DNA of 64,000 nucleotides, taken from Hyaloscypha bicolor E. Lineage: Eukaryota > Ascomycota > Leotiomycetes > Helotiales > Hyaloscyphaceae. Numbering within the stretch: position 1 is the first letter of the stretch; the number at the start of each line of letters is the position of its first letter. The notes below the pieces were generated by a model that saw only the letters and a list, made by a program, of their open reading frames with translations, was not told the DNA's origin and did no database searches. Positions 12,094 to 25,600 of the stretch are shown one piece after another. Made by a program: the position numbers and the translations under genes. Where the stretch lies: assembly GCF_002865645.1 (NCBI RefSeq), contig NW_020194684.1:5619952-5683951 (forward strand), written 5' to 3'.

Positions 12094-14246
12094 ATTTTGG
12101 GTATAAACTGCTTAAATTTGGTGCGGGAAATGTTATCCATGTCTCTCGTAGATGTTTGTTTGTAAGCGTATCCTCTATGGAGTTGATTTTGAAATATGGA
12201 ACGTCAAAGCTTAAAATATAACCTGCTCTCCTAAAGGTGCAAGAACAAATAGTATTAATTTTGATATTTCTAAGGCAAGGGAACTGGTCTGGTCTAAAAA
12301 AAGTGAAAAGTGATTCTACCAAGTCGACAGGGACAATTGAGTGGACCAGCATGGGCTTTTGAGAGCGCCATCTGCTAGCAAGACGTGCTCTGCCTTGGAA
12401 ACATTCCTTGGAACTCTTCGCAGCATCTCACTCGAGCACTGGACCAGCCCAGACCTCGCATCGAAGGTTTTGCTACCACTTGAGACGAGAAGTCTGTCTC
12501 GCTCTGGATATCTCTCTGCAGCTCGATGCTAGCTTCCCCAGATAACCAGGCCCTTGCACTGGCCGCTGGTGAGTCTCGGTATCGAAACAGGCGCTCAAGC
12601 TGAATCGACAAGACTTCCCAGACTGATGTGCCAACAACGAGCAAGATTCTCCAAAATGACCTGGACTGCAGATCCGTATCAAGGACAGACCTTTCACTCC
12701 ACCCCAACCTCACCTCACCTCAAAGACCGACGTCACCGCTATACACCAGACGCCAGCGGTCCAAACCCGAGCCGCTCCTCACCACCCTTCCAGTATACTC
12801 TATTTTCCAAACACCATCTCCCAACTTTGTTCAGAACGCCATCGATCCTGATCCGAGATCCGCGAGCACTCAATCCGAAGCAGAAGCGCAGTTCCGAATC
12901 AAAATCGCCATCGAACAAGCCTCCCCTCGTGCCGGAACCCTTTCACCCTTTCCCACTCACTCTACCCCATGTTTCCAAACGCCACTCCCCGTCATATCCC
13001 GTCCTATAACGCTAAACTCTAAATCAGCTTTGCATCCTTTCCAAAACGTGCCCGCCCCCCGGAACGGACCAGCACGATGTTCAAAACTAGCAGCTCGAGA
13101 ACGGAATAAGGAAAACAGCTTTTTGTATTTTCTTCTTTTCTTTTTTTCTTTCAGAAACCCAGATTCTAAGCATCGCTAGCCTCCACGACGGTCTGCTGTA
13201 TATGGCGATACCACACAGACGCGCACACGCGTGAGAGGTTTCGCCTTATACGGCTCTTCCTAAAGATTTGTATGAGGGTTCTTGGGATCTCATCATGTTG
13301 AAATTTTTCTCTTTTGTCATCTCCGCACGCAGCAGAATGTTTGAGCAAGCTGTCTTCCAAACGAGAGAAAAGAGACTTACCTGTCAGCCAGCTGGATCCG
13401 GGTGCAATTGGTGTTGTGTTGGGCGCGGTTTCGAGTTGTGTCAAAAGATGTAGCAATCCGAAGTCGTGCGAAGAAAAATGGCCCCTTGTCGATAACTTAC
13501 CTGGATTGTTCGCTTAGCGTTTCATCACGTGAAGGGTGGGGCCAACCTCAAACCGGACGGGTTTTGACGTGCCACGCCCGATGTCATCCGGTCAAACCCG
13601 GGGATAAAGTTTCGTAGATCAGACAATCATTGCACACAATCCCATGTCAAGAGCGACAGCCAATTTTATGCTTTGGATGCACAGAACGTTCTCCACAGCT
13701 AAGAGATTAAGGAGGTCCTGCCTTCTCCGCAATTCTTCTGATTCGGGATAGGAGGTATCAATACCGAGTCGTTGCGAGTTTGTATCAGGTAGACAGTTAC
13801 AAGCTGACTTCGTCTAGTTTTGTTTCCCATATTTTATCCGGACCAAGAAAAATGCTCGCATGTGATATGTGATTTGTATCAATTGTATTTGCTTCAGCCT
13901 GAGTTTTACGCCACGGGCATGTTACCCTGCGCCCCCTGCGTCCCTGAGCTGTCTTGCTCGACACCACAAGCCCTTCCTACTGTAACTAGAAGCAGCCTGT
14001 AAATCTTCGGAATGACAAAATGAGTGTCTGGAAGTCCCCGAGGATAACTCCCTAGTAATGCCGGTCTTCCTTCTCGATATAAACCTCCCAAGCCATTTAA
14101 CTCCAACCCCTTTTCCGTAAGCCGAAACGTGAAGATGTAAAACAGCCGTGAATGAGCGTAAGAATGTGTGCCATATGGCAAAGAGATATGTACAACGTGA
14201 AATTAAGGCATATGCTGTGAATGTACCATGAGACCAGTCCCATATG
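12094..14246. other. Intergenic region, no supported gene
   Basis: About 2.15 kb. Proline- and serine-rich open frames at 12554-13179 overlap one another and show no family signature, so I did not call them. The rest lacks coding character. The 3' UTR of the minus-strand gene at 14247 must lie in its right part. Confidence 0.45.
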
Positions 14247-15023
14247 CTAGATCCACATCGATGACATAGGAGGTCGGCTGTCGGCGAAAGCGCTCATGAA
14301 CAATCCCTGGATTTCGCTGATGTAGTCGTCTGCCCGGAACTTGAGAAGTCCACGAGATACCAGCTCTTGTTCTTCCTCGTCCACCACAGCCAACTTCTCC
14401 TTGCTGATGCCATATTCCTCTGCAATCTCGGAAACTTGAGCTAGTTCTTTGCCGAAGGGATGAGAGTGTGAGTCCACAGTATCAACGTGTGAAGAGAACA
14501 TGTTGATTGAGGATCGAGCTGTGGATGTGCTGTTTTCCCCCCTCGATCCAGTCGACCCAGATACTCGAGACATGGACCGTTTTTTGGCGATGATTTCCGA
14601 ATTCTTCTTCGTATGGCTTGGCGCTCTTGAGGGAATCGTTGGGGCGCCATCACTCGAAGCACTCTGCCGCGAAGCAGCACTGAAGTAGCATGATAGATGA
14701 TTTGGCTGCGGTGAAGTTGGGGAAGACGACTCGATCGACGAGGTATCTGGTGAAGTTAATGGTGTTGACGAACTTGAAGGTGATCTATCAGAATCATCGC
14801 CAGAATTCGAGGAAGTAGAAGATGAACTGGGAAATATGTCCGGAGCATTGTAAGAGAGCATATTGGTTGTCGAAATGAGCTCAATAGGGGCCGAAATCTT
14901 GTGCCTGATCGTTCCAGAGGAAGATAACGAGTGCTTCGTAGTAAGGGATCTCTTTGGCATTTCAGGTGTACTCTCGTTCGCTGCTCTCGACTTTCTGGTT
15001 GTGAAAGCCCTCGAGATAGACAT
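14247..15023 (-). CDS. Conserved-looking fungal hypothetical protein, Ser-rich
   Basis: Single-exon frame of 258 aa starting MSISRAFTTRK. I do not recognise a family. Residues 1-150 are basic and dominated by Ser, Thr and Pro, so probably disordered and a likely phosphorylation target. From about residue 185 the composition changes to an ordered acidic segment (HPFGKELAQVSEIAEEYG followed by a Glu-rich helix-like stretch), and the protein ends FADSRPPMSSMWI. No signal peptide or membrane segment is visible. The contrast between a low-complexity N-terminus and a folded-looking C-terminus makes a real gene likely. The leader upstream is long and GC-rich. Confidence 0.65.
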   Translation of the reverse strand: MSISRAFTTRKSRAANESTPEMPKRSLTTKHSLSSSGTIRHKISAPIELISTTNMLSYNAPDIFPSSSSTSSNSGDDSDRSPSSSSTPLTSPDTSSIESSSPTSPQPNHLSCYFSAASRQSASSDGAPTIPSRAPSHTKKNSEIIAKKRSMSRVSGSTGSRGENSTSTARSSINMFSSHVDTVDSHSHPFGKELAQVSEIAEEYGISKEKLAVVDEEEQELVSRGLLKFRADDYISEIQGLFMSAFADSRPPMSSMWI

Positions 15024-17379
15024 TTTCGCGAATATGGCAGCAAAGGTAACTTATGGTCCGGATAAGATGGGATAAGGAGCTCTTCTTCCTTCCACCAACG
15101 ATATGGTTGGTTGCTGACTGCTGACTGTTGATGGTGGGGTCAAATTATCCGAGTTGATGATCAGTGCGGATAAGTTGGGCCGATTGCACTTCTTTCGCTT
15201 GCGGGATTGGCAGGTCGAGAAGATTGTTCGTAAATTGTGGACGCCCTTTGCGTTGTTGTTGTTGATGATTGAAAAGTCGGGTATGTCGTTCTGTCGACTA
15301 ACGTTGCGTCCAGGTGACTGCTAGTGTTCGTTGTGCAAAAAGGGAAGGTGGAAGGTTGCGTTGAAGTAGCAGCGCTATGATTCACGCCAATGACTTCGTC
15401 CCGGGGAGATCTGAAATGAAAATGTAGGTAGAAAAAAAAGTCGGCCACGTCTCGGGGAAAGTCTGTATGGATATGAAAGGCGCGGTCCGATAATGGAATC
15501 AGGAATCGGTGGGTGCTCTGTTGTTTTTGGATGTCTCGAAGTGAGTGTCGGGATTGTCGATGTCGATAAGAGAGTGATAGTCGAACAACCAGGTCCAGGC
15601 AAGAAGGAATGAAAAGCAAGATGGATCGCGCTGCGATGTCGAACTTGTCGATGATGCTGCCGGTGAGGGAGAACGTGTTGAGGAAGAAGTGAAGAAGCAA
15701 AGAAGCAGTGTGAGGATGACAGCAGAAGGAAGCCAAAAGCCCCAACAGGGAGCAACAGGGAGTCAGGGACTAAAGAGACGGCGGCGCTGTGCTGGGCTGC
15801 AAGGGGCGAAGACGAACACGGTTGACGGTGGGCCCTGGTACTGGGGCCCTGGGGCAGGGATCGAGCACAGGGTGGAGTTCGAGCTGGAAGCGGAAGTGGG
15901 CGGGAAGACTTGAAGGTTTTTCGGGATCCTGGCCAGCCCAGCCCACCCTGTCCTGGCCCGGCGGATCCATTGCCTGTGCTGTGCAGTGCGTGCAGTGCGT
16001 GCTGTGCTGCGCGGTACCAAAGTAGGCTGGCTGTACTATCTGTAGCTTGTCTGCTTCCACACGCGTTGGCGAAGGATTTGCTGGCTTGGGCACGGCGCTC
16101 CACAATTATCCAGAAGTCTATCCAACCGATGAATACCCGAGCGCCGAGTTTTGCGCCGGTGATGCTGTCGCAGCCTAGCAGGGCGACAAGTGTTCCTCTC
16201 TGCCCAAGCTGTTCAAAGAAAACTCACAGTAGCACTCGGTCGAGATAGATCTAGAGATCGAGAAAGCGCCTGAGAAAAAGGGCAGCGCGGCGATCCGCCC
16301 TGCCCCCCCCCCCAGTTGATTGGGCCGATCTGTCTCGTCCAAACGACTCCCGCGTGGGGTCTCTCGCAAGCCGGGGTCTCTGGCCAGCGAATGGATGCAG
16401 TCCAGTGCAGCGAATAGCACGGCCTTGCCGCCAACATGAAGTCGAAACGGATGCGCAGGGAATGGGCTGCTCTTCCAGCTGTCATTGGCTCATCCGATGT
16501 GTTTCGACGTTTCAGGAGCAGCAAGGTCGGATGACTGCCATCATCATCCACAGGCTTCCAACCCTCAGCGGCGCAGCGCCGGCCGCCGGTGGCCCTACTA
16601 TGGCCATGCTCTGAGGTTACTTTGCGCGCGGCCCTAGAAAGCGTAAGGTAGTCAGGGGAAAATCGCACAGCGCCAGAGAAGCTCGGTTGGCTGGAAGAAG
16701 CATGTGCTTTGCCACGCACAGGCAGCCCGACCTGTGCGCCGACGGCGGAGTATGTCAGTCACTACTTGTAGTCAGGTTAAAAAAGGGGCTTGATGTAGCT
16801 AAACTCGGGCATCGGATGGATGAATTCACATCACCACTTCGACGATCTTCCAAATGTGGACGACAGTCAGCATTGCAATCCTCCCTCCTATCCTTAAATT
16901 GTCCTTTGTGGCTCCGAGATTACGTATTCGTTATGATCGCTCGGCGCCATGGAGATCAGACAAGCCATTCGATCTGCGAAGGCCATGCTTTGGTGCTTGC
17001 ATTGAAGAAGTTGGGATACCGTGTTCGATCTTCAATGCGGCAGTCAGTGCACAGAAAATCTCACAACCACACCTCTGGCTTTCCGTGTGGAAGTCCATTT
17101 CTTATCAATGTGTGCTGCCATGAACCTTTAAATTATTGTGACCCCTCGATTTCGGAGAATACATCACGTTCGACATAGCTATAGGAGCATCGCCGAACAT
17201 ATGGGGTATACGCAAGATGAGCAACGATGGACGTCGCATCAGCAGATCTATAGGTCATACGCCCTGTCTCAGATCTTGAGCTCTCGTGGCGACGTAGCGT
17301 TGATCTCTGGATAAGACTATGCAAGACGGTAGGAGGCCTGTGGAACAGTCGATGGACTTTCTGCTTCCGTTCAGACCTT
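15024..17379. other. Intergenic region, GC-rich and low complexity
   Basis: About 2.36 kb. Several overlapping frames on both strands (for example 15375-16103, minus) are biased in composition and have no recognisable domain. A short GTGCAGTGC-type reiteration lies near 15975-16010 and a C-run near 16301-16313. The left part is probably the 5' UTR and promoter of the gene ending at 15023. Confidence 0.45.
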
Positions 17380-19118
17380 TCAGTCCTCATCCATTGACTC
17401 CCAGCCTTCACCCCCATTTGCTTCCCCAGTTTCGACCCCACCTTCCTCTTCTTCTGATTCACTGCTATCCTCTCCTACCCCGACTAACCTCTCCTTAATT
17501 TCTCCTTCAACTGGTGCAACCCTCGATGCGAATGCTCTTCTTACCGCAGGGTTTGTGGAAGTGTCCTAGTCAAGTCAGAAACAATATTAAGAAACAATTC
17601 TGTCAGCTTACCCAGATTTGCATCATTCCCTTGCTCCCTGCCACTGCCAGCCTGAATCCAACTTCCTCATCTGGTGCAAATACAGTAGAAAATACCTTTC
17701 CCACGTCAAGATCTCTCGAGACCACCATTGATGGGCCTGAGGGTTGGATATTCCAAAGCTTGACTTGCTTGTCTGTAGATCCAGTTGCCATAAAACCAGG
17801 GATGACTGGGTTGATATCAAAAGCAGACACTGATTCATCGTGTGCTTGCAATATCCACACAGGTTTGCTTGCTGCTGGACTGGCTGGTGCTTTTCTAACA
17901 TCATGATAATGGATGATGCCGTTCTCTGTGGATATGTAGAAGAAATTTGGATCATGTGGATCCCATCGAACTGTTTCCACGTCACTTTCCACACCCCAAC
18001 TTGGAACCTTTGCATCTGGCGCTCTCATATCTGCTGCCACGACTGTTCGGTCATAACTCCCACTCAACAGGACTGTTGACTCCTTTGGATGCCATGCTAT
18101 TGAGCAGACCTTATCGGTATGGTGTGTGTATGATTTTGCGCATTTAGTGGTGTTCAGATCCCATAACTTCACCGTCTTGTCGGCTGACGAAGAGGCCAGG
18201 AGGTTACGGTGATGTCTGTTGGCGGCAAGTGATAAAACGGCGTCAACGTGGAACTCGACATTGGCCTTCTTCGACTTCTTTTTCTTCTTCTTTTCCTTCT
18301 TTTTAAGCCCGTCCGAACCAGTGTCCCCTCCTTGTCCGAGGATAGCATTCGGGTACATGCAATCAATGGTATCTAAATCCCATATTTCGATGTCTGGATC
18401 AAAGGTTCCAACCGCCACGAAATTTGCTCTCGAGTCTTTCTCCACATTGGACTTGCCCACAGGTAGATCCAACCACTCAACACAAAGGGGTATTGCTGGC
18501 AACATAATGTCGTGGTGCACATACAAATTGTCGGCCTCATCCTCGTAAACGTAGACCTCGAGATGTGCAACCTCATCTTCCACTTTTGCAGCTAGAAGCA
18601 GATTGTCGGTTGCCAGAATTTGTAGTTCTTCTCGATCTTCGTCTTCCTCCTCGTTTTCTTTCATGGTGATATACGGATCGTCTTCGTTGGAAGCATGATA
18701 CGCAAGCGACTTGACGTTTCCAAACATGCCCATACCCATACCCTCATCTTCTTTGTCCTTTTCCACATCATCGTCATAATGCTCGAGGTCATATTCCTGG
18801 AGGTCATCATCCTCATCTCTGCAGAATAGGAATGTTAGTTGAAGGCCAATGGAAATGGTAGGCTTTGACAGACGCTTTTGACTTCAAGGTCTTAGAAGGA
18901 GCTTCATCGTCTGAGCCATCCTCTTCTTTCATATCTTCTGCGCCATTACTATCCGCAGCCTCTTTGCGCGCATCCTCCAAGTCCTCGTTCGCATCGTCAA
19001 GTTGGATCTTGGCTAGCTCTGCAATACGTGCGAATTCATCCTCATCGAAAGTGTATTTGGTTGGAAACGGTGCTGCAAATCCGCGCGGGACCCACGCTGT
19101 AGCTGTAATCATAGACAT
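17380..19118 (-). CDS. PWP1: Periodic tryptophan protein 1, WD40 ribosome-biogenesis factor
   Basis: Model complement(join(17380..17565, 17612..18818, 18874..19118)), 545 aa. The start MSMITATAWVPRG is typical of PWP1 orthologs. An acidic, disordered N-terminal third is followed by WD repeats with clear signatures (DKTVKLWDL, SGSYDRTV, DKQVKLWNI and MQIW at the end of exon 2). A Lys-run precedes the main propeller. The last exon restores DTSTNPAVRRAFASR and an acidic tail ending WESMDED. PWP1 acts in the nucleolus in 60S subunit assembly and rDNA chromatin. The 5' intron (18819-18873) has a weak donor (GTCTGT), and a nearby alternative at 18882 would also keep frame, so residues around the first junction are tentative. 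Transcribed divergently from PRP16, with 193 bp between start codons. Confidence 0.92.
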
Positions 19119-19311
19119 CTTGTATCCGCGACCTATCTTCTCCAAACTAGCTGGGTAGAATGGTTGCACAAGATCGTCGTGGGAAAAATGTTCACATTTT
19201 AGAGCTTATCTTAGCGTTATCATAAGCGAGCTTGATCTAGTTTTCTAGCGCCACCTTATTTTCCGTGATGTTTAGACCTCGCAAAAATAACATCGCTTTC
19301 CCCCAAGCAAG

Positions 19312-22308
19312 ATGGCCCGAGATGAAGGAGAAACCAGCCCCAAGCGGCGAAAACTGGATTTCAACCCGTTGAGATCTGATGACAGATTTGTTGTTCCTGC
19401 CAAACCTTCAATCAAGAATGGGCACGCCGGCTCATCAGTCTCGAGGTCTCAAAGTCGAATAGGGAATGGGTCGCGAGAATCCACACCTCGCGCGCAGTCG
19501 CGTTACCCCTCCACTCCCCGGCAGCAGGAGTTCGACGGACCAGAGCCTTTTGTAGACGAGGAAGATTCGAATGCTCTTGATAGAGACTGGTACGCTGGGG
19601 ACGAGCTTGGGCACACATTTGGAGATGATACACACAACCCGTTTGGCTCATACGACAACTCCTGGGCTGACCAACAGAGAGAGGCCGCGTTGGCGGAGAA
19701 AAAGACAGGGAAGCGTATGAGTGCCAGGGCAACCCAGAAACAAAAAGATGTCGATGCTTGGGAGACGAACCGTATGCTCACTTCGGGAGTGGCTCAGCGA
19801 AGAGATTTTGGAGACGACTTTGAGGATGATGAGGAGGCAACAAGAGTACATCTACTCGTTCACGATCTGAGACCACCGTTCTTGGATGGCAGAACTGTAT
19901 TCTCCAAACAGCTGGAACCGGTGCCAGCCGTGAGAGACTACCAGAGTGACATGGCCGTGTTCAGTCGAAAAGGAAGCAAAGTAGTGAAGGAGAAACGTCA
20001 ACAGAAGGAAAGGCAAAAACAAGCACAAGAAGCTACGAACATGGCAGGGACCGCACTTGGCAATTTGATGGGCGTTAAGGAGGATGAAGGTGACAGCGCA
20101 GCACATATTCCTGGTGAAGAAGAACACCAGAGCAACAGCAAGTTCTCACAGCATATGAAGAAGAATCAAGGCGCGAGTAATTTTAGTCAGAGCAAGTCTC
20201 TGAAGGAACAAAGGGAGTTTCTGCCTGCTTTTGCAGTGCGAGAGGAACTATTACGGGTCATAAGAGACAATCAGGTTGTCATCTGTGTGGGCGAGACAGG
20301 CTCTGGAAAAACGACTCAACTGACCCAATTTCTATACGAAGATGGTTATGGCAAGTTGGGATTGATCGGCTGTACGCAGCCTCGCAGAGTCGCTGCCATG
20401 AGTGTGGCCAAGCGTGTCAGTGAGGAGATGGAATGTAGACTCGGAGGCGTTGTTGGTTACGCCATTCGATTTGAGGATTGCACCAGCAAAGAAACGGTGA
20501 TCAAGTACATGACTGAAGGAGTTCTCCTAAGAGAGTCATTGAACGAACCAGACGTTGATCGCTATTCCTGCATTATTATGGACGAAGCTCATGAGCGAGC
20601 GTTGAACACGGATGTACTCATGGGCTTGTTTAAAAAAGTCCTTACACGTAGGAGGGATCTTAAGTTGATCGTTACATCCGCAACGATGAACTCAAAGCGT
20701 TTTTCGGACTTTTTCGGTGGGGCACCTGAGTTCTTCATCCCTGGACGAACTTTTCCAGTCGACGTTATGTTCCACCGATCTCCTGTTGAAGACTATGTGG
20801 ACCAGGCAGTTCAGCAAGTCCTGGCAATCCATGTATCGATGGGACCTGGAGATATTTTGGTGTTTATGACCGGCCAGGAAGATATTGAAGTGACCTGCGA
20901 GTTGATCCAAGAACGACTGAATGCGTTAAACGATCCACCGAAACTCAGCATCCTCCCAATCTACAGTCAGATGCCTGCGGATTTACAAGCTAAGATCTTT
21001 GACAAAGCCGCCCCTGGAGTTCGAAAGGTCATCGTGGCTACCAACATCGCCGAAACAAGTTTGACCGTGGATGGAATCATGTATGTCGTCGACGCTGGAT
21101 ACTCAAAGCTCAAGGTTTACAACCCAAGAATGGGTATGGATACCTTGCAGATCACTCCTATCTCTCAAGCAAATGCTTCTCAGCGAGCTGGTCGCGCTGG
21201 GCGTACTGGACCCGGGAAAGCATTTCACCTTTTTACTGAAGCAGCATTCAAAGATGAAATGTACATCCAAACCATCCCCGAGATCCAACGCACAAACCTC
21301 AGCAATACCGTTCTGCTATTGAAGTCTCTTGGAGTCAAAAACTTGTTGGACTTCGACTTTCTGGATCCTCCACCGCAAGACACAATTACGACTTCACTTT
21401 TCGACCTTTGGGCTCTCGGAGCCCTCGATAATATTGGCGATCTGACGGACATTGGCAAGAAGATGACAGCTTTCCCCATGGATCCTTCTCTGGCTAAGCT
21501 CTTGATCACCTCTGAAGATTATGGCTGCAGTGAAGAGATGCTTACCATCGTTTCTATGCTATCTGTCCCCGGGGTATTTTACCGACCAAAAGAACGCCAG
21601 GAAGAATCTGATGCCGCACGGGAGAAATTCTTCGTGCCTGAATCTGATCATCTAACATATCTTCACGTCTACGCTCAATGGAAAGCGAATGGATACTCCG
21701 ACGGTTGGTGTACCCGACACTTCCTGCACCCAAAGTCCTTGCGCCGAGCAAAGGAGATTAGAGAGCAGTTACTTGACATCATGAAGATGCAGAGAATGTC
21801 CATGATAAGTTGCGGCACTGACTGGGACACCATCCGCAAGTGCATCTGCTCCGGGTACTATCACCAGGCAGCGAAGGTCAAAGGCATTGGAGAGTATGTG
21901 AATCTGAGAACAAGCGTCACTGTCCAACTGCATCCTACAAGTGCGCTCTACGGATTGGGATATCTCCCTGACTACGTTGTCTATCACGAACTTATCCTTA
22001 CTTCAAAGGAGTATATGTCAACAGTCACATCCGTCGACCCTCGCTGGTTGGCCGAACTCGGTGGAGTTTTCTATTCAGTCAAGGAGAAAGGATATTCTGC
22101 TCGAGAGAAGCGAGTCACTGAGGTCGAGTTCAATCGGAAAATGGAAATTGAAGCAAAGATGGTGGAGGACAAGCTCCGCGAGGAGCAACGCCTGGAGAAT
22201 GAAAATCTGAAAGTGACTAAGAAGCCCCTCACCTCTGCTGTTAAGAAGGTCGCATCGCACGGCGCAGTTAGGAAGCCGATAGTCAAGCGCCCTGGGCGCG
22301 GATTCTAG
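19312..22308 (+). CDS. PRP16: DEAH-box pre-mRNA splicing helicase Prp16/DHX38
   Basis: Intronless, 998 aa. The charged N-terminal 300 residues precede the helicase core: Walker A GETGSGKT at 327-334, DEAH at 424-427, SAT at about 456-458, and motif [10 protein letters not shown] at 624-631. The stretch from [12 protein letters not shown] to [12 protein letters not shown], and the C-terminal [15 protein letters not shown] followed by SVKEKG, are characteristic of Prp16 rather than Prp2, Prp22 or Prp43. Family role: ATP-driven remodelling of the spliceosome after the first transesterification, required for exon ligation. The C-terminus ends in a basic tail (VKRPGRGF). The ATG at 19312 is the first in frame and opens a canonical nuclear-type basic segment (PKRRK). 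MPH1 follows on the same strand with its own promoter gap. Confidence 0.95.
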   Translation: MARDEGETSPKRRKLDFNPLRSDDRFVVPAKPSIKNGHAGSSVSRSQSRIGNGSRESTPRAQSRYPSTPRQQEFDGPEPFVDEEDSNALDRDWYAGDELGHTFGDDTHNPFGSYDNSWADQQREAALAEKKTGKRMSARATQKQKDVDAWETNRMLTSGVAQRRDFGDDFEDDEEATRVHLLVHDLRPPFLDGRTVFSKQLEPVPAVRDYQSDMAVFSRKGSKVVKEKRQQKERQKQAQEATNMAGTALGNLMGVKEDEGDSAAHIPGEEEHQSNSKFSQHMKKNQGASNFSQSKSLKEQREFLPAFAVREELLRVIRDNQVVICVGETGSGKTTQLTQFLYEDGYGKLGLIGCTQPRRVAAMSVAKRVSEEMECRLGGVVGYAIRFEDCTSKETVIKYMTEGVLLRESLNEPDVDRYSCIIMDEAHERALNTDVLMGLFKKVLTRRRDLKLIVTSATMNSKRFSDFFGGAPEFFIPGRTFPVDVMFHRSPVEDYVDQAVQQVLAIHVSMGPGDILVFMTGQEDIEVTCELIQERLNALNDPPKLSILPIYSQMPADLQAKIFDKAAPGVRKVIVATNIAETSLTVDGIMYVVDAGYSKLKVYNPRMGMDTLQITPISQANASQRAGRAGRTGPGKAFHLFTEAAFKDEMYIQTIPEIQRTNLSNTVLLLKSLGVKNLLDFDFLDPPPQDTITTSLFDLWALGALDNIGDLTDIGKKMTAFPMDPSLAKLLITSEDYGCSEEMLTIVSMLSVPGVFYRPKERQEESDAAREKFFVPESDHLTYLHVYAQWKANGYSDGWCTRHFLHPKSLRRAKEIREQLLDIMKMQRMSMISCGTDWDTIRKCICSGYYHQAAKVKGIGEYVNLRTSVTVQLHPTSALYGLGYLPDYVVYHELILTSKEYMSTVTSVDPRWLAELGGVFYSVKEKGYSAREKRVTEVEFNRKMEIEAKMVEDKLREEQRLENENLKVTKKPLTSAVKKVASHGAVRKPIVKRPGRGF

Positions 22309-22665
22309 AGGTTCTTGGTTCTGTGAGCCTGAACCTGCAACATCTAACCATAGATTAGAATTGCAATAGATACCCGATGGTGAAATCCACTTGAGGTGTG
22401 CAAAGAGTCCACTTTGAATGAGCCTACAATACAGTGATTTACATGAAAGCCGAGCTCAATTAAACCCATTTCAAAATCTTCTTGCCCGCTAAATTTGTAG
22501 AGGCGAGAGAGAGGCAGAGATGCGTTTTCGTCTGGCAGTTCATCCCCAATTTGACGCGTGCACGTGATGGGAAACAAGCTTTCGCGTTCTATCCTCCACT
22601 TCGCGTCACTCCACAACATCAATCGCTCGCCCAATGTGAGTCGAGGCTCAACAACCCGCTCTAAC

Positions 22666-25600
22666 ATGGACGAGGATGATTATGACGATATCGCAGACGA
22701 AGACTTGATTGAAGCCTTCAGCCAGGCTTCGCAGACACTTCCCCCACACCCCGCAAAGCGGCGAAGGATCAGCGATGGATCCGCCGACGACGATGGCACT
22801 CGCAGAGACCGACGTAGATCTTACTCAGTTGAAAATGGCTCTGGGGGTGATGAGGAAACTGAAAAACTGAAGAAGAAGAAGAAATACAAGATTCATATCG
22901 CAGACCAGGAAATACCGCCAACTCGAATAATCGGGGCTACACAGGCTGAAGCTCATCCGGATTCGAGTCCATACAGGATCAGAGGTCCAATCTACAAGAA
23001 GCCCAGGCCCGAACCTCCTCCTCCAACCCCTCCACCATTTACGGTGCCTCCTCGTTTCTCAGGTTCAATAGTGGAATCGTTCAAGAGACAAACAAGCCAG
23101 CCGTCGCAAGATAACGACTTTGCCCATGAATTGGAGGATCTCCCTTCCGATGCCTTCTCATCTCCAGAGTATGGCTCTCGCCCGAAGGAACCCATTCAAG
23201 TTGGGTCATCATCCCCTCGAGTCGCCCAAGAGAATTCTCGTCCTCGACAACGTCTTGTTGCGCCGCAGCAGGGTCTCAAGCAAACCACGCTGTTTGGAGG
23301 TCGTGCCCTGGAAGAGGTACCGGTATCTGCCTCGCAAGCAAAGAAGGTGCACAATTTCATTGTGGATTTGCCACCAGAAACTCCTACACACCATGCTTTG
23401 AACGAAGAAGCCTTGAGGACTTGGGTTTACCCCACCAACCTTGGTACGATTCGAGACTATCAATATAGCATCGTCAAACATGGGCTGTTCAATAACTTGC
23501 TGGTGGCTCTTCCCACCGGTCTCGGAAAGACCTTCATTGCTGCCACGATTATGCTCAATTTCTTCCGATGGACTAAGGACGCCAAGATTGTCTTTGTAGC
23601 GCCGACAAAGCCCTTGGTTGCTCAGCAAGTCAACGCATGCTTCAACATCGTTGGAATACCAAAATCACAAACCACAATGCTTACAGGAGAACAGGTGCCC
23701 GCCCTGCGTAAGGAAGAGTGGGATACGAAGCGTGTGTTTTTCATGACACCACAAACTCTGGAGAATGATCTGGCAAGTGGCATCGCTGATCCGAAGAATA
23801 TCGTTCTCTTGGTTGTGGATGAAGCACACCGAGCTACTGGCAATTATTCCTACGTCAAGGTGGTCAGTTTTATGCGCCGATTTAACAAAAGTTTCCGTAT
23901 ACTAGCCTTGACTGCTACCCCCGGTGCGAGTGTTGAAGCAGTCCAAGAGGTGATTGATGGTTTGGAGATATCCAAGGTCGAAATACGCACGGAAGAGTCC
24001 ATTGACATTCAGCAATATGTTCACCGACGTAACATCGACCAGATCCTTCTCGATCCATCGGATGAGATGGTCATGGTAAAGGATCTTTTCGCGAAAGCAC
24101 TTCAGCCATTGGTTAACCAGTTGTGCGGGCAAAATGCGTACTGGAACAAAGATCCTATGTCGCTGACTCCATTCAGAATGATGCAGGCAAGGAAGAACTG
24201 GTTTAAGTCTGAGCCAGCGAGAAGAGCCAGCCAAGGTCTTAAGGGAATGATGAATGGACTGTTTTCCATTCTTGCTAGCGTTGCTCACAGCATCAAGCTA
24301 TTGAACTTTCATGGAATCGGACCATTCTACTCGAGCATCAAAGATTTCAAGCAAGGAGTCGATGATAAGAACAAGCCATCGAAGTACAAAAGTCAGATCG
24401 TTGACTGTCCGGAATTTAAGAAGATGATGGATCGGATTCAATTGTGGCTAAGCAAGGATGATTTCGTGGGCCATCCGAAACTCACATATCTCTGCGATAC
24501 CATTCTGAACCATTTTCTGGACGCTGGAGAAGGAAGGTTGGGCGAGAATGCTCCACCATCGGCTACTCGAGTCATTGTTTTTGCAGAGTTCAGGGACAGT
24601 GCTGAGGGCATTGCTCGTGTCTTGAACAGGCATGGCCCAATGATCCGAGCCTCAGTCTTTGTTGGGCAGGCTGATTCCAAGCGGTCTGAGGGAATGAATC
24701 AACAAAAACAGCAAGAAACTATTGAGAAATTCAAAAATGGTGTATTTAATGTTATTGTGGCTACTTCAATCGGAGAAGAAGGCCTCGATATTGGTCAAGT
24801 TGATCTTATTGTCTGCTATGATGCATCGGCGTCCCCTATCCGGATGTTACAACGAATGGGGCGAACAGGAAGAAAGAGAGCCGGAAACATTGTTTTGCTT
24901 CTAATGCGAGGTAAGGAGGAAGAGTCCTTCACCAAAGCTAAGGACAACTACGAACAGATGCAGAAGATGATCAACAGTGGTTCAAGATTCAACTTCCGAC
25001 ATGATCTTTCGGTCCGTATTATTCCTAGGGACATCACGCCAGTTGTCGAGAAGAAGATGATTGAAATCCCAATCGAGAACACCCAGGATCCATCACTTCC
25101 AGAACCGAAGCGTCGTCTGAAAAGAGGATTGAAGAAACCTCCGAAGAAGTTCCACATGCCGGACGGAGTACATACAGGGTTTCAGAAGGCTTCGAAATTG
25201 TCCGCGGATGGAACGACTCTCACAGACCTCGACGTAACAGTGAAACGCAGCGAGTTAGTCAGAACCCGGCTTGCTCCGATCCCGGAACCAGAATCAGTGC
25301 TCCTGAGTCCGAAGGAGGAGGAAGAGCTACGAGAAAAGTATCAGAACATTCCTGGAACCAACTTTCCAGAAGTCGAGATGCCTGACGTGACTGTTCACTG
25401 TGGTGCTCAAAGATCACTTGGTCCCGTGGTACATGTTCGTCATGGCGAGTACACAAAACGGTGTGTCAGGTTGTTCAAAACCCTGGCAGATTCACAAGAC
25501 ATCATCGACCGATTTACGATGCCGTATGGTGAGACCGAGCCTTCCTCGAATTTCTGGGATCTACCTGATCTGGTTGAAGATGAGCGTGATGTTGGTAAAC

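Noticed and set aside
12554..13179. Two overlapping Ser/Pro-rich frames (12554-13009, 12628-13179)
   Set aside because: Neither shows a domain, and both end in simple T-rich sequence; coding status cannot be supported.
15375..16103. 242-codon minus-strand open frame
   Set aside because: It comes from GC-rich low-complexity DNA and overlaps other long frames on both strands; no family signature.
22567..22665. Earlier ATG for MPH1
   Set aside because: The extra 33 residues are basic and unlike the acidic start typical of Mph1 proteins.
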